DNA of 64,000 bases. Source: Nemopilema nomurai. Taxonomy: Eukaryota; Cnidaria; Scyphozoa; Rhizostomeae; Rhizostomatidae. Position 1 is the first letter of the stretch, and each line of letters opens with the position of its first letter. Below, one piece after another: positions 26,201 to 38,200 of the stretch. Where the stretch lies: contig PEDN01001353.1 in assembly GCA_003864495.1 (NCBI GenBank), positions 496,001 to 560,000 of the forward strand, written 5' to 3'. The position numbers were made by a program, and so were the translations under genes. Below the pieces are notes generated by a model, which was not told the origin of the DNA, ran no database searches, and was given only the letters and a program-made list of their open reading frames with translations.

Positions 26201-29200
26201 AAGTCGTCGTTGGTGGCGGAGGAACAGACGTCGATGGAGTTGGTGGTGGAGGAACAGACGTTGATGGAGGTGGTGGAGACACTATTTGATGTTGAAGGAC
26301 TTGGAGGTGGCTGTGACACACTCGATGACGATGGTGGTGGTGGTGGGACTGAAGTTGTTGGTGGTGGTGCGGTAGTTGGTGGTAAAGTCGTAGTTGGTGG
26401 TGGAGGAACAGACGTCGATGGAGTTGGTGGTGGAGGAACAGACGTTGATGGAGGTGGTGGAGACACTATTGATGTTGAAGGACTTGGAGGTGGCGGTGAC
26501 ACACTCGATGTCGATGGTGGTGGTGGTGGGACTGAAGTTGTTGGTGGTGGTGCGGTAGTTGGTGGTAAAGTCGTCGTTGGTGGTGGAGGAACAGACGTCG
26601 ATGGAGTTGGTGGTGGAGGAACAGACGTTGATGGAGGTGGTGGAGACACTATTGATGTTGAAGGACTTGGAGGTGGCGGTGACACACTCGATGTCGATGG
26701 TGGTGGTGGTGGGACTGAAGTTGTTGGTGGTGGTGCAGTAGTTGGTGGTAAAGTCGTCGTTGGTGGTGGAGGAACAGACGTCGATGGAGTTGGTGGTGGA
26801 GGAACAGACGTTGATGGAGGTGGTGGAGACACTATTGATGTTGAAGGACTTGGAGGTGGCTGTGACACACTCGATGTCGATGGTGGTGGTGGTGGGACTG
26901 AAGTTGTTGGTGGTGGTGCGGTAGTTGGTGGTAAAGTCGTCGTTGGTGGTGGAGGAACAGACGTCGATGGAGTTGGTGGTGGAGGAACAGACGTTGATGG
27001 AGGTGGTGGAGACACTATTGATGTTGAAGGACTTGGAGGTGGCGGTGACACACTCGATGTCGATGGTGGTGGTGGTGGGACTGAAGTTGTTGGTGGTGGT
27101 GCGGTAGTTGGTGGTAAAGTCGTCGTTGGTGGCGGAGGAACAGACGTCGATGGAGTTGGTGGTGGAGGAACAGACGTTGATGGAGGTGGTGGAGACACTA
27201 TTGATGTTGAAGGACTTGGAGGTGGCGGTGACACACTCGATGTCGATGGTGGTGGTGGTGGGACTGAAGTTGTTGGTGGTGGTGCAGTAGTTGGTGGTAA
27301 AGTCGTCGTTGGTGGTGGAGGAACAGACGTCGATGGAGTTGGTGGTGGAGGAACAGACGTTGATGGAGGTGGTGGAGACACTATTGATGTTGAAGGACTT
27401 GGAGGTGGCTGTGACACACTCGATGTCGTGGGTGGTGGTGGTGGGACTGAAGTTGTTGGTGGTGGTGCGGTAGTTGGTGGTAAAGTCGTCGTTGGTGGTG
27501 GAGGAACAGACGTCGATGGAGTTGGTGGTGGAGGAACAGACGTCGATGGAGGTGGTGGAGACACTATTGATGTTGAAGGACTTGGAGGTGGCGGTGACAC
27601 ACTCGATGTCGATGGTGGTGGTGGTGGGACTGAAGTTGTTGGTGGTGGTGCGGTAGTTGGTGGTAAAGTCGTCGTTGGTGGCGGAGGAACAGACGTCGAT
27701 GGAGTTGGTGGTGGAGGAACAGACGTTGATGGAGGTGGCGGTGACACACTCGATGTCGATGGTGGTGGTGGTGCGACTGAGGTTACTGATTCAATTTTGC
27801 TTCCGGCGCTGGTTGTTGTTGTCCTAAATGTTACAATCTCTGTAGTTGCTGAGCTCTAGAATAGAAGTTACGTTAATGGAAATCAAATATGTAATCGGTC
27901 TTTTCTTTATGGCTGTTATTGTTATTTGTTAGCTTTACTAGAAAATTGCTGTGTAGTTTTTGTCGAGTTCAAGAATAATAAACATTGGGTCTTTGATCAT
28001 GGCTAGCGCTGAATTAGTTCACAGCCTGGCAAGTTATTCATTTTGTTGATTTAGACAGCTAGGAATGCGGGGGCTTTACAATATGCATAGCTTTATTGCA
28101 ACTTTTCAACGGAGCCCTAAGTAGCAACAAATAATATCCGCCTCTTTTACATAAAGATTTGATTCTAAAGAACACTGATGTTTTGTTTGATCACTTCACG
28201 AATAAAGTGGAAGTCCTTCGATAAATGATTTAAAACGCGCTAAATATTTAATTTTGCTTGCTTCTTAAAAATAAACTTCAGTGTCGATATATATTTTGGC
28301 AAATAGGCGACAGTCTAAATATCGCATTTTAAGGTTTATCAAGCGCAACTAATTAGAGTTCCAATGAACGAAAATGTATTCAAATTCTAACAGAAACAGC
28401 AAAATCAAGGATCAAGGAAGATCTAAACAATAATTTTGCTGTAATGATTTCTGTTAGAGCTTGAATAGAATTTTGAGTGAGTAGTACTTTCGGACTAAAT
28501 TAGCTGCTATCATATAACACAGCATGCCAATGTTATAACAAACACAAGATATGATCCCAGAAAAAGGGTCCTTAAACAGTACCTCTGTCATGATTGGAAC
28601 TTATGACATTAAAACAAAAAAATCCGTCCGTCATTAAACTTTTCAATAACATGAACCAAATTTAATGGAAGATTGATGGTAACCTTAAAAGATTTAAATT
28701 TAACATGCAGAACAATTTGATATAAAGACAGAAAAGATATACACAGAAAACAAGAAACAACCTGAACATAGGAATCCAAGAAAAACAAAGAAACACTCGT
28801 TATCGAATGGTAAATACTCACGGTAGACACAGTCGGTATTGAAGGGAAGGCGCTGATTGTTCCCAACGAAGAGAGCTGGCTGTACATGGAGTGTGAAGGA
28901 CGAGATGTTGAAATACTTGTCCTCAAACTTTCGGGAACGACGGAGCTAAAAGACTGAGGAAGCTCCGGTGTAGTCGTACTTAACGAAGGTAGCAAAGTCT
29001 TGGTGGAAGAACTAGTGGATTTAGTGCCAAAGGTGGAAACTGAACTACTTGGCAAAACAAATGTACTAGTTGGCGAAGGTAGAACAAATGTGGATAAAGG
29101 ACTTGGAGGTGGCGATGACACACTCGATGTCGATGGTGGTGGTGGTGGGACTGAAGTTGTTGGTGGTGGTGCGGTAGTTGGTGGTAAAGTCGTCGTTGGT

Positions 29201-32200
29201 GGTGGAGGAACAGACGTCGATGGAGTTGGTGGTGGAGGAACAGACGTTGATGGAGGTGGTGGAGACACTATTGATGTTGAAGGACTTGGAGGTGGCGGTG
29301 ACACACTCGATGTCGATGGTGGTGGTGGACTGAAGTTGTTGGTGGTGGTGCGGTAGTTGGTGGTAAAGTCGTCGTTGGTGGCGGAGGAACGGACGTCGAT
29401 GGAGTTGGTGGTGGAGGAACAGACGTCGATGGAGGTGGTGGAGACACTATTGATGTTGAAGGACTTGGAGGTGGCGGTGACACACTCGATGTCGATGGTG
29501 GTGGTGGTGGGACTGAAGTTGTTGGTGGTGGTGCGGTAGTTGGTGGTAAAGTCGTCGTTGGTGGCGGAGGAACGGACGTCGATGGAGTTGGTGGTGGAGG
29601 AACAGACGTCGATGGAGGTGGTGGAGACACTATTGATGTTGAAGGACTTGGAGGTGGCGGTGACACACTCGATGTCGATGGTGGTGGTGGTGGGACTGAA
29701 GTTGTTGGTGGTGGTGCGGTAGTTGGTGGTAAAGTCGTCGTTGGTGGCGGAGGAACGGACGTCGATGGAGTTGGTGGTGGAGGAACAGACGTCGATGGAG
29801 GTGGTGGAGACACTATTGATGTTGAAGGACTTGGAGGGCGGTGACACACTCGATGTCGATGGTGGTGGTGGTGGGACTGAAGTTGTTGGTGGTGGTGCGG
29901 TAGTTGGTGGTAAAGTCGTCGTTGGTGGTGGAGGAACAGACGTCGATGGAGTTGGTGGTGGAGGAACAGACGTTGATGGAGGTGGTGGAGACACTATCGA
30001 TGTTGAAGGAGTTGGAGGTGGCGGTGACACACTCGATGTCGATGGTGGTGGTGGTGGGACTGAAGTTGTTGGTGGTGGTGCGGTAGTTGGTGGTAAAGTC
30101 GTCGTTGGTGGCGGAGGAACAGACGTCGATGGAGTTGGTTGTGGAGGAACAGACGTTGATGGAGGTGGTGGAGACACTATTGATGTTGAAGGACTTGGAG
30201 GTGGCTGTGACACACTCGATGTCGATGGTGGTGGTGGTGGGACTGAAGTTGTTGGTGGTGGTGCGGTAGTTGGTGGTAAAGTCGTCTGGTGGTGGAGGAA
30301 CAGACGTCGATGGAGTTGGTGGTGGAGGAACAGACGTTGATGGAGGTGGTGGAGATGCTACTGAGGATGAAGTGCTTGGAGGTGGCTGTGACACACTCGA
30401 TGTCGATGGTGGTGGTGGCGGGACTGAAGTTGTTGGTGGTGGTGCGGTAGTTGGTAGTAAAGTCGTCGTTGGTGGTGGAGGAACAGACGTCGATGGAGTT
30501 GGTGGTGGAGGAACAGACGTTGATGGAGGTGGTGGAGATACTACTGAGGATGAAGTGCTTGGAGGTGGTGGAGAAATTACTGAGGATGAAGTGCTTGGAG
30601 GTGGTGGAGAAATTACTAAGGATGAAGTGCTTGGAGGTGGTGGTGACACACTCGAAGGTGAGGGAGGTGGTGGAGATACTACTGAGGATGAAGTGCTTGG
30701 AGGTGGTGGAGAAATTACTGAGGATGAAGTGCTTGGAGGTGGTGGAGAAACTACTGAGGATGATGTGCTTGGAGGTGGTGGAGATACTATTGAGGATGAA
30801 GTGCTTGGAGGTGGTGGAGAAATTACTGAGGATGAAGTGCTTGGAGGTGGTGGAGAAACTACTGAGGATGAAGTGCTTGGAGGTGGTGGAGAAACACTCG
30901 ATGTTGATGGTGGTGGTGATTTGCTTGAAGCTATTGTTGAAGACGACGATGGTGGGACTGAAGATGAAACAGTTGGAGTTATTGATGGTATACTTGTGGA
31001 TGTTGAAGAAACGATAATGGTTGGAGTACAATTTATCACGGGGGATTGTATTAAAGGCTTGCACTCTTTCCCGTCGTCATATGTTCCATTTGGACAGCCA
31101 CAGCCTTCAATAACAGGTCCTTTGCAGCAACGCTCGTTCTCGTTGCAATTCTTCTTCTTACAGGGTTCTGGCATTGCATTGTCAGGATAGTAGCCATATG
31201 AATGATTACATGGAGTACAGCAATCAAGTTCTAGAAAACAGAATTGATCATGGAGAAATCAATTTGCATCCTTTTAAGATATATTTGGTTGACTATCTAG
31301 TCATAATACATGCATTTCTGATTTAATATGCATTTTTAAGGCACCTGACTATTCTTATAATCATATATTCAGATAAAATTCAATTTGTTATGAGAAAAAT
31401 CATCAAAAAGAAAATCGAAGGTGGCGAATGAAACTTTGATTCATTGCTTGAACTACACTGAAGCAGGACCAAGACGCAAACATTAATGACTGGTGAACTT
31501 ACTGCAAAGTCCTTCTCTTCTCCAGTAAATAGGTATGCCCACCCTGTTGCATTCCTGGACATAGGCACCAACAGCCCCGCAGAAGCAGGCACAGTCTCCG
31601 CCAAATTTACACAAGCAGGTCTCTTGTTGGCACGCCTCTATGTAAGGTCCGGGAGCAATGGCGTTGTGACAGACAGTGAAATTTGCACTTTTTATTACAT
31701 TGCAACCTGAAATCAAACATGATGAATGACTTTGTTTGTAATAGATAAATAACAACTATATCTGTCATATAAAACTGTAAGTCTTCTTTCTTACTTTAGA
31801 TTGGTTTATTTCGCCTATTACGTCCATTTTACTCTTTAGGGAAATTTCTAAATCATATACATTGCAATGCGTTGCGAAAATTAGCCTGCGTTGCGAAAAT
31901 TGAAAAAGCCTTTTTTAAACTTTGCTAACTTGCAGCAATTCATTACGCAATGGCACAATATAGAACAAAAGAAGATTAACCTTTTTGCGCCCATGGTTTT
32001 CGATATGGATTAGCGGAACATGAATCCCCATCCATTGCAGAGCTAAGCTGATCACCCCAGGCATTGGCAAAAGCTAAAGCATTGTCAGCCATTGATAAAT
32101 CAGGCTTCCTAAAATCGTCGTCATCCTTCCCATTGTAGTCACCACACAAACCAGCCAAGTACCCTTTTCCTTTGTACTTTTTAGGAGGAACGACATAAAC

Positions 32201-35200
32201 ACGAGAAGATTGGTCGAATTTGATGGTGTAGCCAAGTGCATGAATACGAACCACAACATATACACCGATCTGAAATTTAACGAAAATGATCAAAAGTTTT
32301 GAATAACCATGTCAGTAATCAAAAGCTGTGAGAAAAGTTGCGATCATAACAGAATGAAATAAAAAATGTGCCCACTTGCTAGGAAAAGAATGTTTCAGAA
32401 GAAAGGGAATAGATACCTTGAAAACTTCAAATCCACCGCCATTGTCAATAAGGGGTTGCGAATAGTTTCCTTCAACAAAGGTTTTGGTTACGCTACCGAC
32501 TGTCAGCTTGACTTCCTTCTGCATCAACAAGGCTTTACCGGTTTTTGTCTGAATTGACACTTGCTTACACATATACTGGTCATAACTTTGTTCGCATCGG
32601 ACGTTCTTCACTTTTATAGTGATGTCCGCTGTTGACATGTCACAAAGCTTTTCACCTGTGACAAAGCAGTCTGTCATCAAGACATATTCAACCATCTTGC
32701 CGTCAAATTTAAACATTTTCCCGTCAAATGTTCGGTAATGTAGCTGTCCGAAGGCCGCGCAATCATATTGTGGCTTTGGATCTGTGTCTGGAATTCGGTC
32801 CCAGTTGCGCATTCCAGAGCATTTTCTAACGAAGAAAGGTACATTCATTAATGTAATGGTTTTGCCACAACAGAGAATACTAAATGAGAAATTATAGAAA
32901 TTCGAATGCCATGTAACTAAAATGCGTCAAAATGTACAAAGTTCTTTGATTGGCTAAATTGATGTATAGTGAGAAAATTCTAAAACCAATTGAAATTAAA
33001 TTCTACTCGCTTGTGTCTTATACTGAAAAAACTATTACAGAATGCAAGGGAAGGGACAAATGTAACTCAAAATCAATTTACTGGTTTTGAAATCGACCAA
33101 AATGGACGTTCAATGTGTCACTTAAGGGAAGCAATACAGGCAATATGGTTTTCATCGAACTGATAACTTGAATGTGCAAACCTGGAGCAATCTGAGGGGG
33201 AGATATCACCAGCATTGTAGAATTCACCGCCTTCCACGCACTGACAACCAGCCTCTGGGTCGACACAAGTGCCGTTTTCGTGGAGAGCAAACCCATCTGG
33301 ACAGAAGCAGCCTGGCTCGCAGGTAGTGGCACTGTCCTGCATGTTTGAGCATGTTATGCCACAGTCGCTGTACACTAATCCTTTGGCCTTGCAGAAGCCT
33401 GACAGAAAGACGAAATTAAAACCAATTAGATTTAGGTATCATTCTGGCTGAAGGCAACACATTGATGTCACAACTTGCTTTCAAAGAATTTTAACAACAC
33501 GAAAAAGCTGCGACTTGCAACGAATAATGACATGATAGCAAAGAGTGAGAATGCTCGAGGTGTTTACTGAAGTCCCAATGGCACAATTTCATCACACAAG
33601 TGGAGCATTAATCCGGAAAACTGCACGTTGATTTAAATAGCTTCTAGAAGCTGATACAGCTATTAACCATAAGCATAATAGCTTGTCACAATTGAAGTAA
33701 ATAATTGAGCGATACTCACTATCGCAATTGACGTTCGTGCATTGAAACACACCACCGACACAAGTGCTGTAGAAAAAGAAAGTAAAATTATTCAAGCAAG
33801 CGATTGGAAAAGAGAATTTGATTCGAAAGGGGTGCAACCAAATTTTAAGCTACCAAAAGCGGAATGTTGAGCGTGAACAATTCCTACATCAATAACTCTA
33901 TTCCTTGCATAACCATAGGGTACATACGAGGAAGAAGAGTTGCCTTACCAGTTGTTGCACTTGTCCTTGCGAATGCTGCCATAGGAGTACATCATGTTGT
34001 TATGGTAACAGGGACATTGCTTCTGCTCTACACACTCCTGTTGATCATTTTCATAATAGCCATCTGGACAATAGCATCCTTCAATGCAACCACGCCTGAT
34101 TAGAAAAACCATTCATGTTACTGTATGTATTCCATTGATGTTATATTACAATACATTTATTGAATAAAATAACCATATTGCAGGTTTTCTAGAGTTAAAT
34201 TGAAAACGAAAAAAGGAGTGTGTGTATATATGTGTGTGTATGCTTACTTGATACAGCTAGAGGTGTCATTGAGGGTAAGATCTCGGCAGGTCTGTGGGCA
34301 CTTCAGATGTCCTTTGGAGTCTCTGTTGCATTGCTTTCGTACTTTCTTCGCAGGGCAAGGTAACACTTTGAAGGGAAAAATACGCAAATAATAAGCAGAT
34401 AAAATGGTTGATGCGACAAAACGCAGCTAGCTAAGTGTAACTAAACTCGACACATAATGAAAAAGTTTTATCATCATATATCCGTATACGATCATTTCTG
34501 TGTATTTAAGTATAACATACCACAATAAGATTGATTTCTCTATTTTTACTTCACATAATCTGATAGATCGGTGGCATGCACAACAAATACAGAGGAGATG
34601 TAGCATGTATAAATACAACACTGAAGTTTGCACAAAAAGTGATAGAAATTCTGGCCTTAAACCTGCGAAAACATTGTAATGGGATGCTTTGCTTTTAGAT
34701 ATGCAGTGACTTTAGATAGAATAGGCAGCTTATTGTGCTCAAAACGAAGTTGTAATTGTCAGGGCGAGCTCTTACTGGTCTGGCAGGTCGTCGTTAGCGG
34801 CCTCCAATCAGCGACAGTTATCGACTTGTCCATGCACATCTTCGCATAGCTTGCAATGACGTCACATAGACAGGATTCGCACTTGCATCCATCGTCCAGA
34901 CACATCTTGTAGAATGACTCGGCGGTATGACACTGTGGCAAAGCTTGAAAGGCCCCGTTGGATTCTTTATAACTGAGCACTGCTTCTTGGCATTTTCTTC
35001 CCTGGATGTGAAAATGCTGCACGCGGAAATCTCTTCGTCCCACTCGTGGCATGTGGGGGACTGGTTGATGCTGGAGTCTTTGTAAATCCAGTGGTTCGAG
35101 AAAGCCTTCACAGACGCTTCGGTGCTACCAGTCCTTGTGTGATAATCATCTTGCGAGTTGTGATTGAATGTACCGCAGAGACCGCAAGTCTTGTTTTCGA

Positions 35201-38200
35201 AAGTAGGACTGACGGTGATGTAGGCATTGCGCCCGGTCCACTGCACTCGCAAACCGACGTTCAATGTAACGACGACGTTCTCTTTTCCGACACGCTCAAT
35301 CATGTAGTCATTGGTCTTCGCCCAGTTCTCGTCCCGGCCACCGACAGTCACTGATGGTACGTACTGGCCTGATGATAACTTCGTCGATGTCAACAGGATG
35401 TCTACCTTCTTTTTCAACAGTTTCAGGATCAGCATTCTTGCACACGTGGCGAATCCATTGCTCTCTTGGCAGTTGCTGTTCTTCACGATCAGCTCGAAAA
35501 TCTTTCCCGTTGCGTTGTCATAGTGACAATGTTCAGTCAGACTGTATGCACATTTGCCGAACATAGAGTAGGTCTTTCCATCGTATGTTGTGATGTGAGG
35601 ATCGCCAGCGATAGTACAGGTACCTTGACAAGAGAAACCAAAATTCTGAAACTCTTCTAGACTAGAAAGACTCCAGGCACTTTAATAAATTCGTGCGTGA
35701 AAGAATTATTCCATCTGCAAATTGTACAACTAAAAGTGAGACATTTTAGGAACCCAATGCCAACTTAAATCTCACTAAACTTCTGCTAACTTGACATTTT
35801 CATTTGTCATGCTACGATTGAAACGTCAATAAGATAAGCTATGTGCAAGTGAAACTCTTTTTTGTCGTATCTACTGGTAGCACTGATTGCGAACAGATTC
35901 GTAAATGCAGAATAGGGCACCGCATAGCAACTTACCTGAACAAGGAAGCTTCTTGCAGCTCCACAGGCCACTTTTACACTCGCTAGATTAAAAAATAACG
36001 TGTATGTTGAAGAAAGGCCGAGAGAAAGGTTCAAAAGTAGCTCTTGGTTTTAGCAAAAATCTAAATTTCTCGTAAATTGCATTACCTTTTCTGGTTTTGC
36101 AAATTTTAAAGTACACGAAGAAAACAAGTACATTTTACAACAGGCAAGTAAATTTAAATGTAACCGGAAGAAAAAACGCAAAGGAACAATAGTCATGGAA
36201 TCATTGTGGCTAGGAAGAAATAGTAACATTTATAAATATTGTGTTCTGATATCGATAGCTCCAATAGCTACAGGATGGCAGCTTAGCCTATAGGTATACT
36301 GCTGAATGAATGTTTCTAGAGAGGATAGAAAACTTGGCTTTGATAATTAATTCGACAGTTTACCATTCTTCACAGGCAGTCTTCTTGATTGAGTTGTGGG
36401 CATAGGCAACCCCGTTTACGTAGCAGCTGCAGTGCGACTGAGGTTTACATTGTTGTCCATCCTGCCACAGATCGTTGGGGCAGTTGCAGCCATCAACGCA
36501 GTCCGAAGCACAGCTCGAGTGGGATGACAGCATGTTTGAGCAGACCTTTGGGCAGGCATTGCCGCACTCCTGGTAGACCATGTTGCCAGGACAAGTTATT
36601 GCTGGGGTGCAAAGAAAGTAACACATAAATACAAGCAAAGCAGAACAATGTAGGCTTTACAATACGACGACCGTGTCCGCAAGGCTGCTAGGTCTTCATT
36701 ATAATAACACGAACGAATAGCAGGCAACATTGATACTCACGACAAAGGCTTGCACTCCTCCAAGACAGTGTGATGTTGGCAATCTTCTGGCAAGCTCTAG
36801 CATACAACGACAAAGCGTTGCAAACGCAGTCAGACCTCAGGTTGTAATTGCAGTTAAGCACATCCTTCATACACATTGTCTGGTATCCTTGAGGTGGGAT
36901 CTTTGCAAAGCAGGCTGCGAATGCATCGGTAAGGAGCACACTGCACATCTTCTCTGCATTTGTAATAGCCGCAGCCTGGCCATTGGGCGTGTACTTGGCA
37001 ATCTCTGTAGCCGGCTCGGCACACGAGCTGTCGTATGACCAAAGCTTCGCAAAGTCTTTCACGTTCGTGTAGACGGTCGAGGAGCCAATGCCCTGGAGGT
37101 CATTTGCCTTGTTCCCGTCGAATGTTCCACAGAGACCATACAAACGGTGGTTTGACCCGGTTGAGCTTTTGAACGAAGACGGAACCTTGATCATAACATC
37201 TTCACGACCATCCCAGTAGATGATACCATTCTCTTGGGTGGTGACCATGACATATCGTCCAGCCTAAAAACGTGAACGTTATTTAGAACAGCGTTTAAAA
37301 TTCTCGTCAATTTTCTTTCTAGGTAGCTGTGTTCCGGTTTACGGCCTAAAACGCTCGGTAACCTAAAATTTCATTGTTTATACTTGACTGCTCCAGCAGG
37401 CACGGCATCGGATCGCTGTTGCAACATAACGACATCATCTAGGCTGGCTCAGGGCGCTGACTACGGTGGTTACAGGGTCCGTGGTTCGAGTCCCTGGCAT
37501 GACCAAACTTTCACCCAGAGTGAGGAAAGTCGCCAGCTCTCTGTAATTCCAGGTATAAGGAATCACGAGGTGTGGTCATATCGAGAGGAAGGACCAGGAC
37601 ACTGCGCCATAACCTTAAGCTTCTCAGTGTCCTGAAAACTACCTACGGAAGCTAGGTAGAAACAAATACAAATTTGACATTTCATTCATCTTTGCAGCAC
37701 CCGACAAAATCAGCAGCCCGCCAGTTTTTGAAAGTCATTAACAATCAAATTGCTTCTTACCTCACGGATCTTTGGATTTCCTTCGTATGGCAAAGCTACT
37801 GGCTTCTTGTCAACCATAACTGTGAATGTGCTGCCAATTTTTTGTCCAAGGTAAATCTCTTTTGAGTCGACTTTCAGTTTGAGCTTCCTCTTGACAGTAG
37901 AGTTGTATGTGGCTTTTGGATCGTTGATGACGATGACTCGGAATGAGCTCGTTGGCTCGGTATCGTGAAGAAGAACGTATGAGCAGCCTCCGTTGAACTC
38001 GTAGTGATGACCATCAAATGTCGAGTAGTGTCCTCTGCCCCACACATAGCAAGTATCCTTGACTGTGGAAAGGACTCGATTACTATACAAAACTGACTAG
38101 GCGTGTGCTATAGAACTTTTGCTCCATCAACAAAGATGACGACGTCTTGTGGGCAGCCAAAAAATAAACTCATCATAAAAAAAATCTAATGTCTAATGCC

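Larger units (their letters stand above)
417..27855 (-). repeat. Higher-order tandem repeat: ten PTS exon + intron units (2.3-3.8 kb each)
   Basis: Distances between successive donor sites are 2699, 2474, 3782, 2329, 3044, 2675, 2696, 3063 and 2333 bp. Most differences are close to multiples of 183 bp, so the units differ mainly in PTS repeat number. Each unit holds a phase 0-0 exon and a near-identical intron of about 870 bp. Units 1-5 correspond to units 6-10 (a super-repeat of about 14 kb). Confidence 0.93.
560..30520 (-). repeat. 183-bp PTS minisatellite (about 100 copies in eleven exons)
   Basis: The tandem unit is exactly 183 bp (61 codons). On the coding strand it reads as PPPPSTSV, PPPPTPSTSV, PPPPTTTLPPTTAPPPTTSV, PPPPPSTSSVS and PPPPSPSTSIVS blocks. 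Copy counts per exon range from about 6 to 14, estimated from exon length. Such dense Ser/Thr/Pro is the classic O-glycosylated mucin domain. Unit variants (GGCGGAGG vs GGTGGAGG, GACGATGG vs GTCGATGG, GGCTGTGAC vs GGCGGTGAC) alternate and can be used to phase copies. The non-repeat introns between exons are excluded from the array itself. Confidence 0.95.

Noticed and set aside
731..30269. Dozens of 60-codon plus-strand frames repeating VVKSSLVVEEQTSMELVVEE
   Set aside because: They are antisense shadows of the 183-bp mucin unit, each ended by the TAG present once per unit. They have no splice context or known domain.
417..30520. CRISPR-like or satellite array
   Set aside because: The units are contiguous 183-bp coding repeats without unique spacers, inside exons with conserved splice sites.
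33864..34103. Plus-strand hydrophobic frame that could suggest a membrane protein
   Set aside because: It is antisense to mucin exon 18, whose TIL cysteines and splice phases are clear.
37441..37513. Functional tRNA gene
   Set aside because: A and B boxes are present, but no complete acceptor-stem pairing or anticodon arm could be found, and non-tRNA sequence follows. A SINE fits better.
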